From Corallococcus sp. EGB (GTDB lineage Bacteria > Myxococcota > Myxococcia > Myxococcales > Myxococcaceae): a stretch of DNA of 64,000 bases. Below, one piece after another: positions 1 through 11,458 of the stretch. A model generated the notes under the pieces. It saw nothing but the letters and a program-made list of their open reading frames with translations. It had not been told where the DNA came from and did not search any database. Where the stretch lies: assembly GCF_019968905.1 (NCBI RefSeq), contig NZ_CP079946.1:6235356-6299355 (forward strand). The letters run 5' to 3'. Both the position numbers and the translations under genes were made by a program. How positions within the stretch are numbered: position 1 is the first letter of the stretch; each line of letters begins with the position of its first letter.

Positions 1-249
1 CGCCTTCATCAGGTGGTACGCCGCCGTCCAGTTGCAGTGGCAGTCCAGCAGCGCGCCGATGATGCCGCCGTTGAGCACGCCGGGGAACGCCTGGTGGTGC
101 TCCTCGGGCGTCCAGTCCGCGACGACGAGGTCACCCTCCACGCGGCTGCGGATGCGCAGCCCTTTCGGGTTGGCCGGGCCACACCCGAAGCAGGCGTTGT
201 GGGGGGCGTACGTTTCCTGGAGTCCGCGAGTCGTTTCGGTCGTCGACAT
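1..249 (-). CDS. PaaI-family hotdog thioesterase, 3' part outside window
   Basis: The first 83 codons of a leftward gene are visible; the rest lies beyond the left edge. The ATG at 249 opens a protein with a [14 protein letters not shown] stretch and the segment GVLNGGIIGALLDCH. Both are typical of PaaI/hotdog-fold acyl-CoA thioesterases, in which the helix after the GG pair carries the catalytic acid (here D). Members hydrolyse acyl-CoA or aryl-CoA thioesters in the cytoplasm. The start overlaps the 3' end of the upstream sulfatase-like gene by 119 bases in another frame, so the two are probably co-transcribed. The substrate cannot be told from the visible part. Confidence 0.72.
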   Translation of the reverse strand, partial: MSTTETTRGLQETYAPHNACFGCGPANPKGLRIRSRVEGDLVVADWTPEEHHQAFPGVLNGGIIGALLDCHCNWTAAYHLMKA

Positions 250-2314
250 GGCCGGCCACTCTACGTGAGGCGGCGTCCGGAGCGCGCTCCCGCGTATCGT
301 CCAGCCAGTCCGCCAGCGCCCGCGCGTCCGGCCCTGCACAGTCGCCCGAGCAGCCGCGGTGCACGCTGCCGTCCGCCTGCGGCCGGTCCACCACCCAACG
401 CAGGCCGTCGAAGGCGCCGGTGTCCTTCTCGCGCAGCACCGCCTCGCCTGCCTCCTCGCCCATCTCCACCACGCCGTCCGGGCGCAGGCGGTACGCGTCG
501 AAGGTGCGCGGCGCGCCCGGCCAGTGGCCCGGGTCGAACACCTCCGGGCTCACGTGCGTGTAGCCCGTCTCCGCGTACAGCGGCGCGAGCGGACGCGACT
601 CGCCGCGCAAGAGCGGCCCGAGCGACGCCCCGTCCGCCTCCGGCAGCCCGCCCAGGCCGGCCAGGTCCAGCAGCGTGGGGCCCACGTCCACCAGCCGCGC
701 CAGCGCGTCCACCTGGGAGAGGCCCCCGCCGCGGCCGCCGGGCAGCTTCACCGCGAGCAGGATGCGGTTCTCCTCGTCGCCCAGCCGCGCGCCGTGCACG
801 GACGTGGCGCCCGCCAGGTCCGGCCGGTCCGCGTGGAAGCTCTCGCCGTGGTCGGACATCAGCACGATGAGCGCGTCGTCGTAGCGCCCGGAGGCCCGGA
901 GCGCGTCCAGCAGCGTGCCCACCTGCGCGTCCGCCTGCGCGAGCAGCTCGTCGTAGAGCCCCTCCGCGCCCTCCCGGCTCCACGCGCCCTTCGCCCCCGG
1001 CGCCACCGGCGCGAAGTGCATGCGCAGCCGGCGCTCCAGCGGCTCTGAGGAGGACACGTAGCGGCGGTAGAACGGGTACACCGGGTCGCCCGGGAAGTGC
1101 GCCGCCGTGGCGTGGAAGGCGAAGAGCAGCGGCCCCTCCCCTGCCTCCGCCACGAGCCCGTCCGACAGCCGGCGCGCATAGCCCATCGGATCATGGATGC
1201 CGGCCAGCGCGCGGTTGTCGATGAACTCGGGCACCCACGCGGCGCCAACGGCGTTGTCCGCGAAGAGGCCCAGCGCCCGGTAGCGCAGCTTCTCCAGCGC
1301 GAAGTTGAGCGCGCCGCGCGGAGGCTGCCAACGCGTGGCGAAGCCGGAGGCCGGGCCCTCGAAGTGGAAGCGCGAGCAGTCCGTGGCGAACACCGTGCGC
1401 CACCCGGCCTCCGCGAAGCGCTGCGCGAAGGTGGGCGCCAGCACGAGCCGCGCATCCGGCGTCAGCGGGTAGCGCACGCCCGTGCGGAACGGCCAGCGCG
1501 CGGTGAGCAGCGAGCGCCACGCGGGCTCCGTCTGCGCGACGGGCGTGTAGGCCCGGGTGAAGAGCGTGGCGTCCTGGAGGAAGCGCTCCACATGGGGCGC
1601 GACACCGCGCCCCGTCGCGCCCAGCCGGTCCGGCCGGAACGCGTCGATGCCGATGAGCACCACCAGCGGCTGCCGCACGGAGGGTCCCACCCGGCGCACC
1701 GTCACCGCCACCGCCAGGACCACGACAACCGTCACCACCACCGCCGACACGACACGCTCCACCCGCCGGGCCGCGGCGCCACCAGAGGCCCCAAGCCGCG
1801 ACAGCGCCCGGACGCGGCGCACCGCCAGCACCACCAGATGGACCGCCACCCACGCCCCCGCCGCCGCGCGCGCCTGCCAGGGCTCGCCGTGCTCCACCAG
1901 CCACGCCAGCGCCGGCCGCGCCGCCGGCAGGTCGTCGAAGAGGGCGGGGCGCGCCAGCGCCCGGTCCCACGCCCAGAGCAGCAGCAGCACCAGCCAGTGC
2001 GGCACCATCACCGCCAGCGCCACCCACCCGCCCCGCCGGGTCCAGGCCGAGGCCAGCACCGCGGCGGCGAGCCCCAGGAGTCCGCCCGCGACGACGTAGA
2101 CAGCCACCACGCGCAGGACGACGTCGGGCAGCAGCGGCCGGACCGCCGCCGCCAGCGCGGCGTAGGGGCCGTCCAGTGGCATGTCCACGCCCACCACCCC
2201 GGCCTTGAGCAGCCAGGCCGTCTCGGCGGCGAAGAGCAGCAGCCCCAGCAGGGCGCCGAGGGCCAGGCGCCCCGAAGTGGCACGGAGAGAGGAGGCGACG
2301 GACCGCACGGACAT
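131..2314 (-). CDS. membrane-anchored sulfatase/phosphatase-fold hydrolase
   Basis: Encodes 727 aa from ATG 2314. The N-terminal ~210 residues hold about five hydrophobic segments. A soluble alkaline-phosphatase-superfamily domain follows, opening with [13 protein letters not shown] (metal Asp) and later carrying [10 protein letters not shown] (metal DH pair). The usual sulfatase Cys/Ser-x-Pro-x-Arg site is absent. At the equivalent place the protein has [13 protein letters not shown], which suggests a Thr nucleophile as in LTA-synthase and phosphoethanolamine-transferase enzymes. The layout (membrane anchor plus external catalytic domain) fits an envelope enzyme acting on a lipid-linked or polymer substrate, which is inference. 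The last ~40 residues overlap the thioesterase start and look unlike a domain; a frameshift or natural overlap is possible there. Confidence 0.8.
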   Translation of the reverse strand: MSVRSVASSLRATSGRLALGALLGLLLFAAETAWLLKAGVVGVDMPLDGPYAALAAAVRPLLPDVVLRVVAVYVVAGGLLGLAAAVLASAWTRRGGWVALAVMVPHWLVLLLLWAWDRALARPALFDDLPAARPALAWLVEHGEPWQARAAAGAWVAVHLVVLAVRRVRALSRLGASGGAAARRVERVVSAVVVTVVVVLAVAVTVRRVGPSVRQPLVVLIGIDAFRPDRLGATGRGVAPHVERFLQDATLFTRAYTPVAQTEPAWRSLLTARWPFRTGVRYPLTPDARLVLAPTFAQRFAEAGWRTVFATDCSRFHFEGPASGFATRWQPPRGALNFALEKLRYRALGLFADNAVGAAWVPEFIDNRALAGIHDPMGYARRLSDGLVAEAGEGPLLFAFHATAAHFPGDPVYPFYRRYVSSSEPLERRLRMHFAPVAPGAKGAWSREGAEGLYDELLAQADAQVGTLLDALRASGRYDDALIVLMSDHGESFHADRPDLAGATSVHGARLGDEENRILLAVKLPGGRGGGLSQVDALARLVDVGPTLLDLAGLGGLPEADGASLGPLLRGESRPLAPLYAETGYTHVSPEVFDPGHWPGAPRTFDAYRLRPDGVVEMGEEAGEAVLREKDTGAFDGLRWVVDRPQADGSVHRGCSGDCAGPDARALADWLDDTRERAPDAASRRVAGHVDDRNDSRTPGNVRPPQRLLRVWPGQPERAAHPQPRGG

Positions 2315-2471
2315 GTCTCCAGCGTCTACCCCGTCCAGGCGTTTTCGCGCCAACTCTGTGTTCCAGCGGCCTTTCCAGGAGCACCTGACGTGCATGGCGC
2401 GCACTCCCGGTGCAAGATGGCGCCCCCGTCGTTCCAGACCGGAGCTTCCCTCGGCCCGAGGGGCCGCGCCC

Positions 2472-3746
2472 ATGTCATCCAGCGCCACGCATCGCGACAC
2501 CCTGCAGGAGTCCGTGCGCCGCGCGCTCGCCGTGGAGCGCCAGTCCAACGGACGGCACCTGGCCTGGGTCCGGCTGGGAGCGGTGGGCGCGCTCTTCACC
2601 ATGGCGGTGTACCTGGGCCGCGTGCGCGGGCTGCACGACTGGGACGTCTATCTGGCGCCGTTCACGCTGTACTTCGTGTGCACCACCGTCGTGGCCGTGG
2701 CGGTGACGGCCTCCGCGAGCATCGCCCGCTGGGCCTCGCTGTCCGTCGCGTTCGTGGACGTGCCGGCCGTCTACTGGCTGCAGCACCTGGCGCTGCCCGT
2801 GTCCCCATCCCCGGGCGGAGTGGCCGGCTTCACGCTGGGCATCTTCGCGGCGCTGGTGCTGCTGTCCGCGCTGAGCCTGCGGCGGCCCATCACCGTGCTC
2901 GTCATGGGCATCGGCATCCTCGCGGAGGTGAAGCTCCAGCAGGAGGCCGCCATCGGCGCGGGCGCCCAGGTGGCCGGCGCGGTGATGCTGGCCATGGCGG
3001 CCGCGGGCGCCTCCCGGCTCCTCCAGCGCATCCGCCTCTTGTCCGCCGCCGTCACCCAGGAGGAGCTCCAGCGCGCCCGCCTGGGCCGCTACTTCTCCCC
3101 CGCCGTCGCCGAGCGCCTCCAGGACCGCGACTCGCCCGCCCCGGAGCTGCGCGAGGTGTCCGTCCTCTTCGCGGACGTGCGCGACTTCACCGCCTTGAGC
3201 GAACGGCTGCCGCCCGAGCAGGTGGTCACCATCCTCAACGAGTACTACGGCCGCATGGTGGAGGTGGTGTTCCGCCACGGTGGGACGCTCGACAAGTTCA
3301 TCGGGGACGCACTGATGGTGTACTTCGGCGCCCCGCTGCCGGACGCCCACCACGCCCGGAGCGCCACCCGGTGCGCGCTGGACATGGTGCGGGAGCTGGA
3401 GGCCGTCAACGCCGAGCGCGCGGCCCGGGGCGAGCCCGGCCTGCGCATGGGGGTGGGCGTGCACACCGGGCCCGTGGTGCTGGGCAACATCGGCTCCCCC
3501 TTCCGGCGCCTGGAGTACACGGCCATTGGCGACACGGTGAACCTGGCCAACCGCATCGAGCGGCTGACCAAGGGCTTCGGGGTGCCGGTGCTCGTCTCCC
3601 AGGCGACCCGCGAGCAGGCGGGTGACGCCTTCCGCTGGGCCCCCGCCCCCACCGCGCTCGTCCCCGGCAAGAGCCAGCCGGTGGTGACGTTCATCCCCGA
3701 ACCCGCCGAGCACGCCCCGGTGCTGGGCCCGGACGTGGCGGCCTGA
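2472..3746 (+). CDS. membrane-bound class III adenylate/guanylate cyclase
   Basis: Encodes 424 aa from ATG 2472. Residues ~30-200 form about six hydrophobic segments. A short helix leads into a class III cyclase catalytic domain at ~225-410. The two metal-binding aspartates lie in [14 protein letters not shown] and [13 protein letters not shown], and the base/transition-state region is [17 protein letters not shown]. The domain is complete, so an active homodimeric cyclase making cAMP (less likely cGMP) at the inner membrane is expected. The membrane part is a MASE-like sensor I cannot name. It is divergent from the sulfatase-like gene, with 157 bases between the starts. A second cyclase lies at 11459-14065 and a Crp/phosphodiesterase pair at 31787-33194. 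Confidence 0.9.
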   Translation: MSSSATHRDTLQESVRRALAVERQSNGRHLAWVRLGAVGALFTMAVYLGRVRGLHDWDVYLAPFTLYFVCTTVVAVAVTASASIARWASLSVAFVDVPAVYWLQHLALPVSPSPGGVAGFTLGIFAALVLLSALSLRRPITVLVMGIGILAEVKLQQEAAIGAGAQVAGAVMLAMAAAGASRLLQRIRLLSAAVTQEELQRARLGRYFSPAVAERLQDRDSPAPELREVSVLFADVRDFTALSERLPPEQVVTILNEYYGRMVEVVFRHGGTLDKFIGDALMVYFGAPLPDAHHARSATRCALDMVRELEAVNAERAARGEPGLRMGVGVHTGPVVLGNIGSPFRRLEYTAIGDTVNLANRIERLTKGFGVPVLVSQATREQAGDAFRWAPAPTALVPGKSQPVVTFIPEPAEHAPVLGPDVAA

Positions 3747-3838
3747 CCGCCGCGCCGGCCGTGCCCGGGCAGGCAGGGGGTGGACCGCGACGCGGGCTAC
3801 TGGACCACCTAAGTGGCCTACACGGTTGAGGGTTTACG

Positions 3839-3868
3839 TTGACGCCTCCCGCGAACGGTCCTTATAAA
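3839..3868 (+). promoter_or_regulatory. sigma70-type promoter of the nuo operon
   Basis: TTGACG at 3839-3844 and TATAAA at 3863-3868 are separated by 18 bases. This is close to the sigma70/RpoD consensus and stands out in DNA this rich in GC. The nuoC start lies about 35 bases downstream of the -10 box, leaving a short leader. It was read by eye and has no experimental support. Confidence 0.7.
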
Positions 3869-3903
3869 GCCGCGGTTTCCTCTGTCGTAGATCGAGGCCC
3901 CCC

Positions 3904-4437
3904 TTGAGCATTTTCGCGTTGGATCGGGTCGCCGCCCAGTTCCCCGAGGCGGTCGCGGAGCGCTACGTCGACCGCGCCGGCGGAGCCTGGGCCGTCATTC
4001 ATGCGGAGTGGCTGCCGAAGGTCGCCACCTTCCTGAAGATGGACCCCGAGCTGGACTTCAAGCTGTTCGGCTCCGCGGACGCCGTGGACCGTCTGCACCT
4101 GGCGGAGAGCGATCCTCGCTTCGAGGTCGTCTACTTCCTCTACTCGCTCAAGCGGAAGGAGCACGTGCGCCTGAAGGTGCGCGTGACCGAGACCCGCCCG
4201 GAAGTGCCCTCCCTCACGCCGCTGTACCGCGGCGCCAACTGGTGGGAGCGGCTGGTGTTCGACTTCTACGGCATCCGCTTCACGGACCACCCGGACCTGC
4301 GCCGCATCCTCCTGTACGACGAGTTCCAGGGTCACCCCCTGCGCAAGGACTACGCGCTGCGAGACCGCCAGCCGTTGATCCCCGAGCGCCCCATCAAGGA
4401 CATCTTCCGCGGCCCCGGCACCAGCGGCATCGCCTGA
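3904..4437 (+). CDS. nuoC: NADH-quinone oxidoreductase subunit C
   Basis: Encodes 177 aa of the complex I 30-kDa subunit, a peripheral-arm protein that links the hydrophilic and membrane arms. The family signature WWERLVFDFYGIRF followed by HPDLRRILL is at residues ~113-140. The start is a TTG at 3904. There is no in-frame ATG near the conserved N-terminus, and the promoter lies just upstream. It is the first gene of the operon. NuoA and NuoB, which normally precede NuoC, are absent here, so they must be encoded elsewhere. The next gene, nuoD, follows after 13 bases. Confidence 0.95.
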   Translation: MSIFALDRVAAQFPEAVAERYVDRAGGAWAVIHAEWLPKVATFLKMDPELDFKLFGSADAVDRLHLAESDPRFEVVYFLYSLKRKEHVRLKVRVTETRPEVPSLTPLYRGANWWERLVFDFYGIRFTDHPDLRRILLYDEFQGHPLRKDYALRDRQPLIPERPIKDIFRGPGTSGIA

Positions 4438-4450
4438 TCGAGACCTCACC

Positions 4451-5706
4451 ATGGCCGACAGCCACAACATCGACGCGCAGAAGCCGCACAACCCCGACAC
4501 CGACGGGTTCGCCCACGAGGAGTCGGAGCTGGAGTCCCACCTCCAGTCGAAGCACATGGTCATCAACATGGGCCCCTCCCACCCGGCCACGCACGGCACC
4601 GTGCGGCTGAAGGTGGAGCTCGAGGGTGAGACCATCGTCAAGATCGACCCGGAGATCGGCTTCCTCCACCGCGGCTTCCAGAAGAGCTGCGAGAACGTCA
4701 CCTGGACGCAGTGCCTGCCGTACACGGACCGGCTCAACTACCTGTCCGCGATGATGAACAACTTCGGGTTCCTCAACGCCGTGGAGAAGCTCATCGGCCT
4801 GGAGATCCCGGAGCGCGCCCAGTACATCCGCGTCATCGGCAGCGAGCTGCACCGGCTCACCGACCACCTGACGTGCGTGGGCGCCACCGGCCTGGAGATG
4901 GGCGGCTTCGCGCCGTTCCTCTACGGCATGGAGGCCCGCGAGCTCATCCAGGACCGCGTCACGGAGCTCACCGGCGCGCGCCTCACCACCAGCTTCGGCC
5001 GCGTGGGCGGGCTCAACCGCGACCTGCCGGAGGGCTGGTCGGAGAAGGTCAAGAAGACGCTGGACCGCACCGAAGAGCTGCTCGTGGAGATGGACGGGCT
5101 GCTCACGCGCAACCGCATCTTCGTGGACCGCACCAAGGGCACCGGCGTCATCAGCGCCGAGGACGCCATCGACTACGGGTGGACCGGCCCCGCGCTGCGC
5201 GCCTGCGGCGTGGACCACGACCTGCGCAAGGTGCAGCCGTACTGGGTCTACGACCGCTTCGACTTCGAGGCGGTGGTCGGCCAGCACGGCGACAACTACG
5301 ACCGCTACCTCGTGCGCCTGGAGGAGATGCGGCAGTCCATCAAGATCATCCGCCAGGCGTTGGACACCATCCCCGCGGGCCCCATCATCGTGGACGACTG
5401 GCGCATCGCGCTGCCGCCCAAGCCCGAGGTGTACGGCACCATCGAAGGCGTGATGGCGCACTTCAAGCTGGTGATGGAGGGCATCCAGGTTCCCCCCGGC
5501 GAGGTCTACGACGCGACGGAGGCGTCCAACGGCGAGCTGGGCTGGTACCTGGTGAGCGACGGCCGCGGCCGCCCGTACAAGGTCCACGTGCGTGCCCCGG
5601 GCTTCCCGGTGCTGTCGGCGCTCCCGCACATCATCCAGGGCAAGATGATCGCGGACCTCGTTCCCACCTTTGACACCATCAACATGATCGGCGGCGAGGT
5701 CGAGCA

Positions 5707-5710
<4 letters not shown>
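4451..5710 (+). CDS. nuoD: NADH-quinone oxidoreductase subunit D
   Basis: Encodes 419 aa of the 49-kDa subunit, which lines the quinone-binding cavity of complex I with NuoB and NuoH. Typical features are INMGPSHPATHGTVRLKVE near residue 40-58, the PEIGFLHRGFQK block, and the C-terminal RAPGFPVLSALPHIIQG stretch. It is full length for the family. The first ~30 residues are acidic and unusual for the family. The start ATG 4451 lies 13 bases after nuoC. The stop TGA overlaps the GTG start of nuoG by four bases (GTGA), which suggests translational coupling. Confidence 0.96.
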
Positions 5711-7596
<1,886 letters not shown>

Positions 7597-7598
7597 CC

Positions 7599-9044
7599 AT
7601 GAGCCGCATCCTGACCATGCTGTTCGCCATGGCCTTCATCGTCTTCGCCATCGCTGGCGGAGTGGCCTCGGCGTATCTGGTGGGCTACCTGGCGGAGGAG
7701 TACCTCTTCGCGGGCGCCAGCCGTCTGACGAACATCATCTTCCTGATGCTCGTCTTCGTGATGATCACCGCCACGCTGCTCACGCTGGCGGAGCGCAAAT
7801 GGTCCGCGTTCATGCAGGACCGCGTGGGCCCCAACCGCGCGCGCCTGTCCGCCATCCCGGGCCTGGGCAACCGCTCCCTGGGCGGCATCCCGCACATCAT
7901 CACCGACGTGCTGAAGATGCTGACCAAGGAGGACTTCGTCCCCGCGGCGGCCAACCGCTTCCTGTTCAACCTGGGCCCCATCCTCGCGTTCGCGCCGGTG
8001 TTCGCGCTGTTCGCGGTGGTGCCCGCCGGGCCGTCCGTGAACGTGTTCGGCAAGACGGTGGACATGGTGGTCGCCACGCCGGACTTCGGCATGCTGTACC
8101 TCCTGGCCATCGCGTCGCTCGCCGTCTACGGCACGTCGCTGGCCGGCTGGTCCTCCAACAACAAGTTCGCGCTCCTGGGCGGCGTGCGCGCCTCCGCGCA
8201 GATGATCAGCTACGAAGTGGCCCTGGGCCTGTCGCTGGTCGGCCTGTTCCTGGCCTTCTCCTCGGTGCAGCTGCCCACGCTGGTGGGTGACGTGGGCAAC
8301 GCGCTCGTGTCCGGCACCGGCCAGGCCAGGTACCTGTGGCGCAGCGACGGCGCCTTCGACCTGGGCCTGCCGGCGTGGGGCATCTTCATCCAGCCCCTGG
8401 GCTTCATCGCGTTCTTCGTGGCCTCCTTCGCGGAGACCAAGCGCGCGCCGTTCGACGCTCCGGAAGGCGAGTCGGAGATCATCGGCTACTTCGTGGAGTA
8501 CTCCGGCATGAAGTTCGGCATGTTCATGATCTCCGAGTTCGTGGAGGTCGTGGTGCTGGCCGGCGTGACGACGTCGCTCTTCTTCGGCGGGCACCACCTG
8601 CCCTTCGGCGGCGAGTGGCTGGCGGCTCAGCCCTTCATGCAGGAGCACGGCTGGGTGTACGGCACCCTCCTGGGCACGGTGTTCTGGATCAAGGTCATCC
8701 TGCTCATCTGGGTGCAGCTGGTGATCCGCTGGACCTTCCCGCGCTTCCGCTACGATCAGATCCAGAACCTGGGCTGGAAGATCCTCCTGCCCGCGGGCCT
8801 GGCCAACGTGTTCATCAGCGGCGCGCTGGTGCTGTGGGATCCGTCCCTCAAGGCGCTGGGCGTGGTGGGCCTCCTGGAGATCGGCTTCGTGCTCGCCCTG
8901 ACGATGACGTCGGGGGCCAAGGCGGCGGACGTGCACGACGCGGCGCACGGCCACGGGCACGACGCGCATGGCCACGGACACGACGCGCACGCCCTGCAGG
9001 CGCACGCGGACCCCCACTCCCATTCCCCGGCGGGCGCGCACTAG
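7599..9044 (+). CDS. nuoH: NADH-quinone oxidoreductase subunit H with His-rich tail
   Basis: Encodes 481 aa from ATG 7599, two bases after the nuoG stop. It is the polytopic membrane subunit that forms the mouth of the quinone tunnel. The conserved loop GRVxRA is represented by GVRASAQMISYEVALGL, and the ETKRAPFDAPEGESEIIGYFVEYSG block is intact. About eight to nine hydrophobic helices are visible. It is longer than typical NuoH (~330-350 aa). Part of the difference is an extended loop near residues 225-260. The rest is a histidine-rich C-terminal tail from ~446 to 481 with repeats of the type GHGHDAH. The tail could bind divalent metal, which is inference. Confidence 0.95.
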   Translation: MSRILTMLFAMAFIVFAIAGGVASAYLVGYLAEEYLFAGASRLTNIIFLMLVFVMITATLLTLAERKWSAFMQDRVGPNRARLSAIPGLGNRSLGGIPHIITDVLKMLTKEDFVPAAANRFLFNLGPILAFAPVFALFAVVPAGPSVNVFGKTVDMVVATPDFGMLYLLAIASLAVYGTSLAGWSSNNKFALLGGVRASAQMISYEVALGLSLVGLFLAFSSVQLPTLVGDVGNALVSGTGQARYLWRSDGAFDLGLPAWGIFIQPLGFIAFFVASFAETKRAPFDAPEGESEIIGYFVEYSGMKFGMFMISEFVEVVVLAGVTTSLFFGGHHLPFGGEWLAAQPFMQEHGWVYGTLLGTVFWIKVILLIWVQLVIRWTFPRFRYDQIQNLGWKILLPAGLANVFISGALVLWDPSLKALGVVGLLEIGFVLALTMTSGAKAADVHDAAHGHGHDAHGHGHDAHALQAHADPHSHSPAGAH

Positions 9045-9071
9045 CGCGGTCCGGAAGCGAGACAAGTCACC

Positions 9072-9824
9072 ATGGCGTTCAATGCTTCCCAGGATCCGCG
9101 CACGGACCTCCGCGAGCGGATGTACATCCCGGAGCTGCTGCGCGGTCTGGCCATCACGACCAAGCACTTCTTCCGCAACATGTTCGGCACGCGCGACCCC
9201 AACCCCCAGGTGGTGGACCGCACGGGCACGAGCCTGATGACCACGGTGGAGTACCCGGAAGAGAAGCCCATCTATCCGGAGGGCTACCGTGGCCTGCACC
9301 GGCTGGTGCCGCGCGACGACGGCAAGCCGCGCTGCGTGGCCTGCTACATGTGCGCGACCATCTGCCCCGCGCAGTGCATCTACATCGAGGCGGGTGAGTA
9401 CGAGCGCGAGGCCACCGACAGCGAGTCGGCGGTCATCGAGAAGTACCCCACCCAGTTCGTCATCGACGAGCTGCGCTGCATCGTGTGTGGCCTGTGCGTG
9501 GAGGCGTGCCCGAAGGACGCCATCCGCATGGACACGTACATGCACACGCCGTCCGAGTACAACCGGCAGAACTTCGTCTACGACATCCCGAAGCTGCTCA
9601 AGGGCCCGGCGGTGTCGCACCCGTCCGACCCCTGGAACAAGCGCGAGAGCTCCACGGAGCCGGCCCACGTCCACAAGGAAGCGCACACGCGCATCGGCGA
9701 GGGACAGGCGGACCACGGCCACGGCAAGCAGCTGGGCGCGGGCCACGGCCACGCCAAGCCGGGCGCCGGACACGCGGTGGTGACGCAGCAGGGTCCCATC
9801 CAGGTGACGAAGTTCATCAAGTAG
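9072..9824 (+). CDS. nuoI: NADH-quinone oxidoreductase subunit I with His-rich tail
   Basis: Encodes 250 aa of the 23-kDa (TYKY) subunit, which holds clusters N6a and N6b near the membrane. Two 4Fe-4S motifs are complete: [15 protein letters not shown] from residue ~88 and [15 protein letters not shown] from ~136. The ferredoxin core ends near residue 185. A ~60-residue tail rich in His, Gly and Ala follows (for example [19 protein letters not shown]), echoing the tail of NuoH encoded just upstream. The start ATG 9072 lies 27 bases after nuoH. It is the last nuo gene before a hairpin terminator. Confidence 0.95.
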   Translation: MAFNASQDPRTDLRERMYIPELLRGLAITTKHFFRNMFGTRDPNPQVVDRTGTSLMTTVEYPEEKPIYPEGYRGLHRLVPRDDGKPRCVACYMCATICPAQCIYIEAGEYEREATDSESAVIEKYPTQFVIDELRCIVCGLCVEACPKDAIRMDTYMHTPSEYNRQNFVYDIPKLLKGPAVSHPSDPWNKRESSTEPAHVHKEAHTRIGEGQADHGHGKQLGAGHGHAKPGAGHAVVTQQGPIQVTKFIK

Positions 9825-9880
9825 TCCGCGTTTCGCACCGCGAGGGGTGTGGCCCTTTCGCCGCCCCCGTCGCGCGCACC

Positions 9881-9930
9881 CCGGCCCGCCTCCTTCCCGC
9901 CGTCAGGGAAAGGGCGGGCCGGAGCCTTTT
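9881..9930 (+). terminator. intrinsic terminator after nuoI
   Basis: A long GC-rich hairpin pairs CCGGCCCGC at 9881-9889 with GCGGGCCGG at 9914-9922. The stem continues as CTTCCC against GGGAAAG, with one bulge. AGCCTTTT at 9923-9930 follows directly. Position and U-tract fit rho-independent termination of the nuo transcript. Confidence 0.65.
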
Positions 9931-9999
9931 CAAGGGGCATGTGGTGATGCTGCAGCTCTTCAATGCGCATGGTGCCGGCCTGGCACGGGGAGGCCCGCC

Positions 10000-10359
10000 G
10001 TGAAGCGCTACCGGATGTCGGTGTGCAAGGGCAGCAGCTGCCGCGCGGGCGGCTCGGACGCGGTGCATGTGACGGCACGCGAGCTCTTGTCGGAGAAGGG
10101 GCTGCAGGCGCGCTGCGAGCTGTACCGCGGCGGCTGCTACGGCTTCTGCCACATGGGGCCCAACGTGGTGGTGCGCGAGGACACGGGCCGCAAGCGCGAC
10201 CCGCTGTCCCCGGAGGACTACCAGCTCATGGGGTGGCCCGGAGAGGTGTACTACTCCGGGATGACGCCGGAGAAGATGCGCCGCGTGGTGGCCGAGCACA
10301 TCCAGGACGACGCGCCGGTGCGTGAGCTGTTCGGCCAGCCGGACTCCGGCGACGACTGA
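10000..10359 (+). CDS. [2Fe-2S] thioredoxin-like ferredoxin (NuoE-like fold)
   Basis: Encodes 119 aa. The GTG at 10000 is chosen because GGGGAGG lies six bases upstream and conserved sequence begins right after it. The four cysteines C9, C14, C46 and C50 (C-x4-C and C-x3-C, the latter in RGGCYGFC) match the [2Fe-2S] site of NuoE/HoxE and the stand-alone thioredoxin-like ferredoxins. It probably shuttles electrons in the cytoplasm. It follows the nuo operon beyond a terminator, so a working link to complex I is plausible but not shown. It lacks the N-terminal helical domain of true NuoE, so I do not call it nuoE. Confidence 0.85.
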   Translation: MKRYRMSVCKGSSCRAGGSDAVHVTARELLSEKGLQARCELYRGGCYGFCHMGPNVVVREDTGRKRDPLSPEDYQLMGWPGEVYYSGMTPEKMRRVVAEHIQDDAPVRELFGQPDSGDD

Positions 10360-10376
10360 GGTCCAGGAGGCAGGCC

Positions 10377-11450
10377 GTGCTTCGTGTGTCCTCTTCTCCC
10401 CTCCTCCTGGCGGGGCTCGTGGGCCTGCTGGTGCTCGGTGCGTGTTCGCGGCCCGTCGTCCCGGCGCCGGCGCCCCAGAAGGTGCTCGGTGCGCATGCGG
10501 ACGCGGACAGTCCTCGTGTCGTGGGCACGGCGCTCGTTCGGGACGGCGACTCCCGCGAGGAGTTGCTGCGGCGCCATCCCCGTGTGGAGCCCGACGCGGC
10601 GCTGACGTCCACCCTGGCGGCCATCCTCGCGGACTCCGGGCAGCGCCTGCGCTGGAGCGCGGCCCCCGCGGAGGACCTGTCGTGTGACAACGGCGATGTC
10701 CGCTTCCGGATCCAGGTGCGGGTGCCGCCCGCCTGCCAGGAGCGCGCGTGTCCCGTGCTCGCCTTCTACACCACGGGCTGTCCCCGGCCGGGCTACCACT
10801 GGCGTCCGGAGTTCTTCCTCCGCGCGGGCTTCATCTACGCGGAGCCCGCGGTGCGGGGCACGGCCTGCTCCGAGGACTGGGCCCGCGCGGACGATGGTCC
10901 CCTGCGCGTGGCGGCGGCCACGGACCTGGAGGCCGCCAGCCGCTGCCTGCACCAGCGGTTCACGCGCGACGGAGTGGTCCCCAAGGTGGGCATCTTCGGT
11001 TGGAGCTACGGAGGCAACCAGACGCTGATGGGCATGACGCGCTTCGCGGGCAGCTACGACGCGGGCTTCGCCCTGGCCGCCAAGACGGACATTGGCTCCT
11101 TCCTCTCCCAGACGACGCCGGAGCTGCGTCAGGCCCGGGCCTCCGAGTACGGCGATCCGGAGCAGGACGCGGAGCGGCTTCGCGCCATCTCGCCCATCAC
11201 CTACGTGGACCGGGTGGAGGCCCCCATCGCCGTGAAGCTGGACGCGAGGGACCCCAAGGTGTCGCTGTCGGACGCGGACGTCTTCGTGCGCGCGCTCCGG
11301 GCCCGGGGCCAGGACGCGTCGCTGATGATCGTCCCCGAGCACGCGCACCTCACGGAGCGCCCGGAAGAAATCACCTTCGAGCACGCCCACCTGCTCCAGT
11401 TCTTCACCGCGCGCTTCGGCATGCCCCTGCGGGTCGACACGCGCCCCTGA
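10377..11450 (+). CDS. lipoprotein alpha/beta hydrolase, S9 peptidase-like
   Basis: Encodes 357 aa from GTG 10377. The N-terminus is a lipoprotein signal ending in VLGACS. The mature part is an alpha/beta hydrolase of prolyl-oligopeptidase (S9) type. The nucleophile elbow is GIFGWSYGGNQ (Ser ~210), an Asp is available in KLDARDPK, and the His is in VPEHAHL. Several extra cysteines (for example LSCDNG and PACQERACPV) suggest disulfides in an exported protein. It begins 17 bases after the ferredoxin gene and may be co-transcribed with it. A peptidase or esterase function is likely, with unknown substrate. Convergent with the CHASE2 cyclase, leaving only eight bases between stops. Confidence 0.82.
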   Translation: MLRVSSSPLLLAGLVGLLVLGACSRPVVPAPAPQKVLGAHADADSPRVVGTALVRDGDSREELLRRHPRVEPDAALTSTLAAILADSGQRLRWSAAPAEDLSCDNGDVRFRIQVRVPPACQERACPVLAFYTTGCPRPGYHWRPEFFLRAGFIYAEPAVRGTACSEDWARADDGPLRVAAATDLEAASRCLHQRFTRDGVVPKVGIFGWSYGGNQTLMGMTRFAGSYDAGFALAAKTDIGSFLSQTTPELRQARASEYGDPEQDAERLRAISPITYVDRVEAPIAVKLDARDPKVSLSDADVFVRALRARGQDASLMIVPEHAHLTERPEEITFEHAHLLQFFTARFGMPLRVDTRP

Positions 11451-11458
11451 CGGCCCGC

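Noticed and set aside
1097-3625. Very long Arg/Gly/Pro-rich open frames antisense to, or out of frame with, real genes, throughout the window
   Set aside because: They mirror high-GC codon bias, have no domain pattern and overlap well-supported genes.
10000-10359. Naming the [2Fe-2S] protein nuoE
   Set aside because: It has the cluster motif but lacks the N-terminal helical domain and lies behind a terminator.
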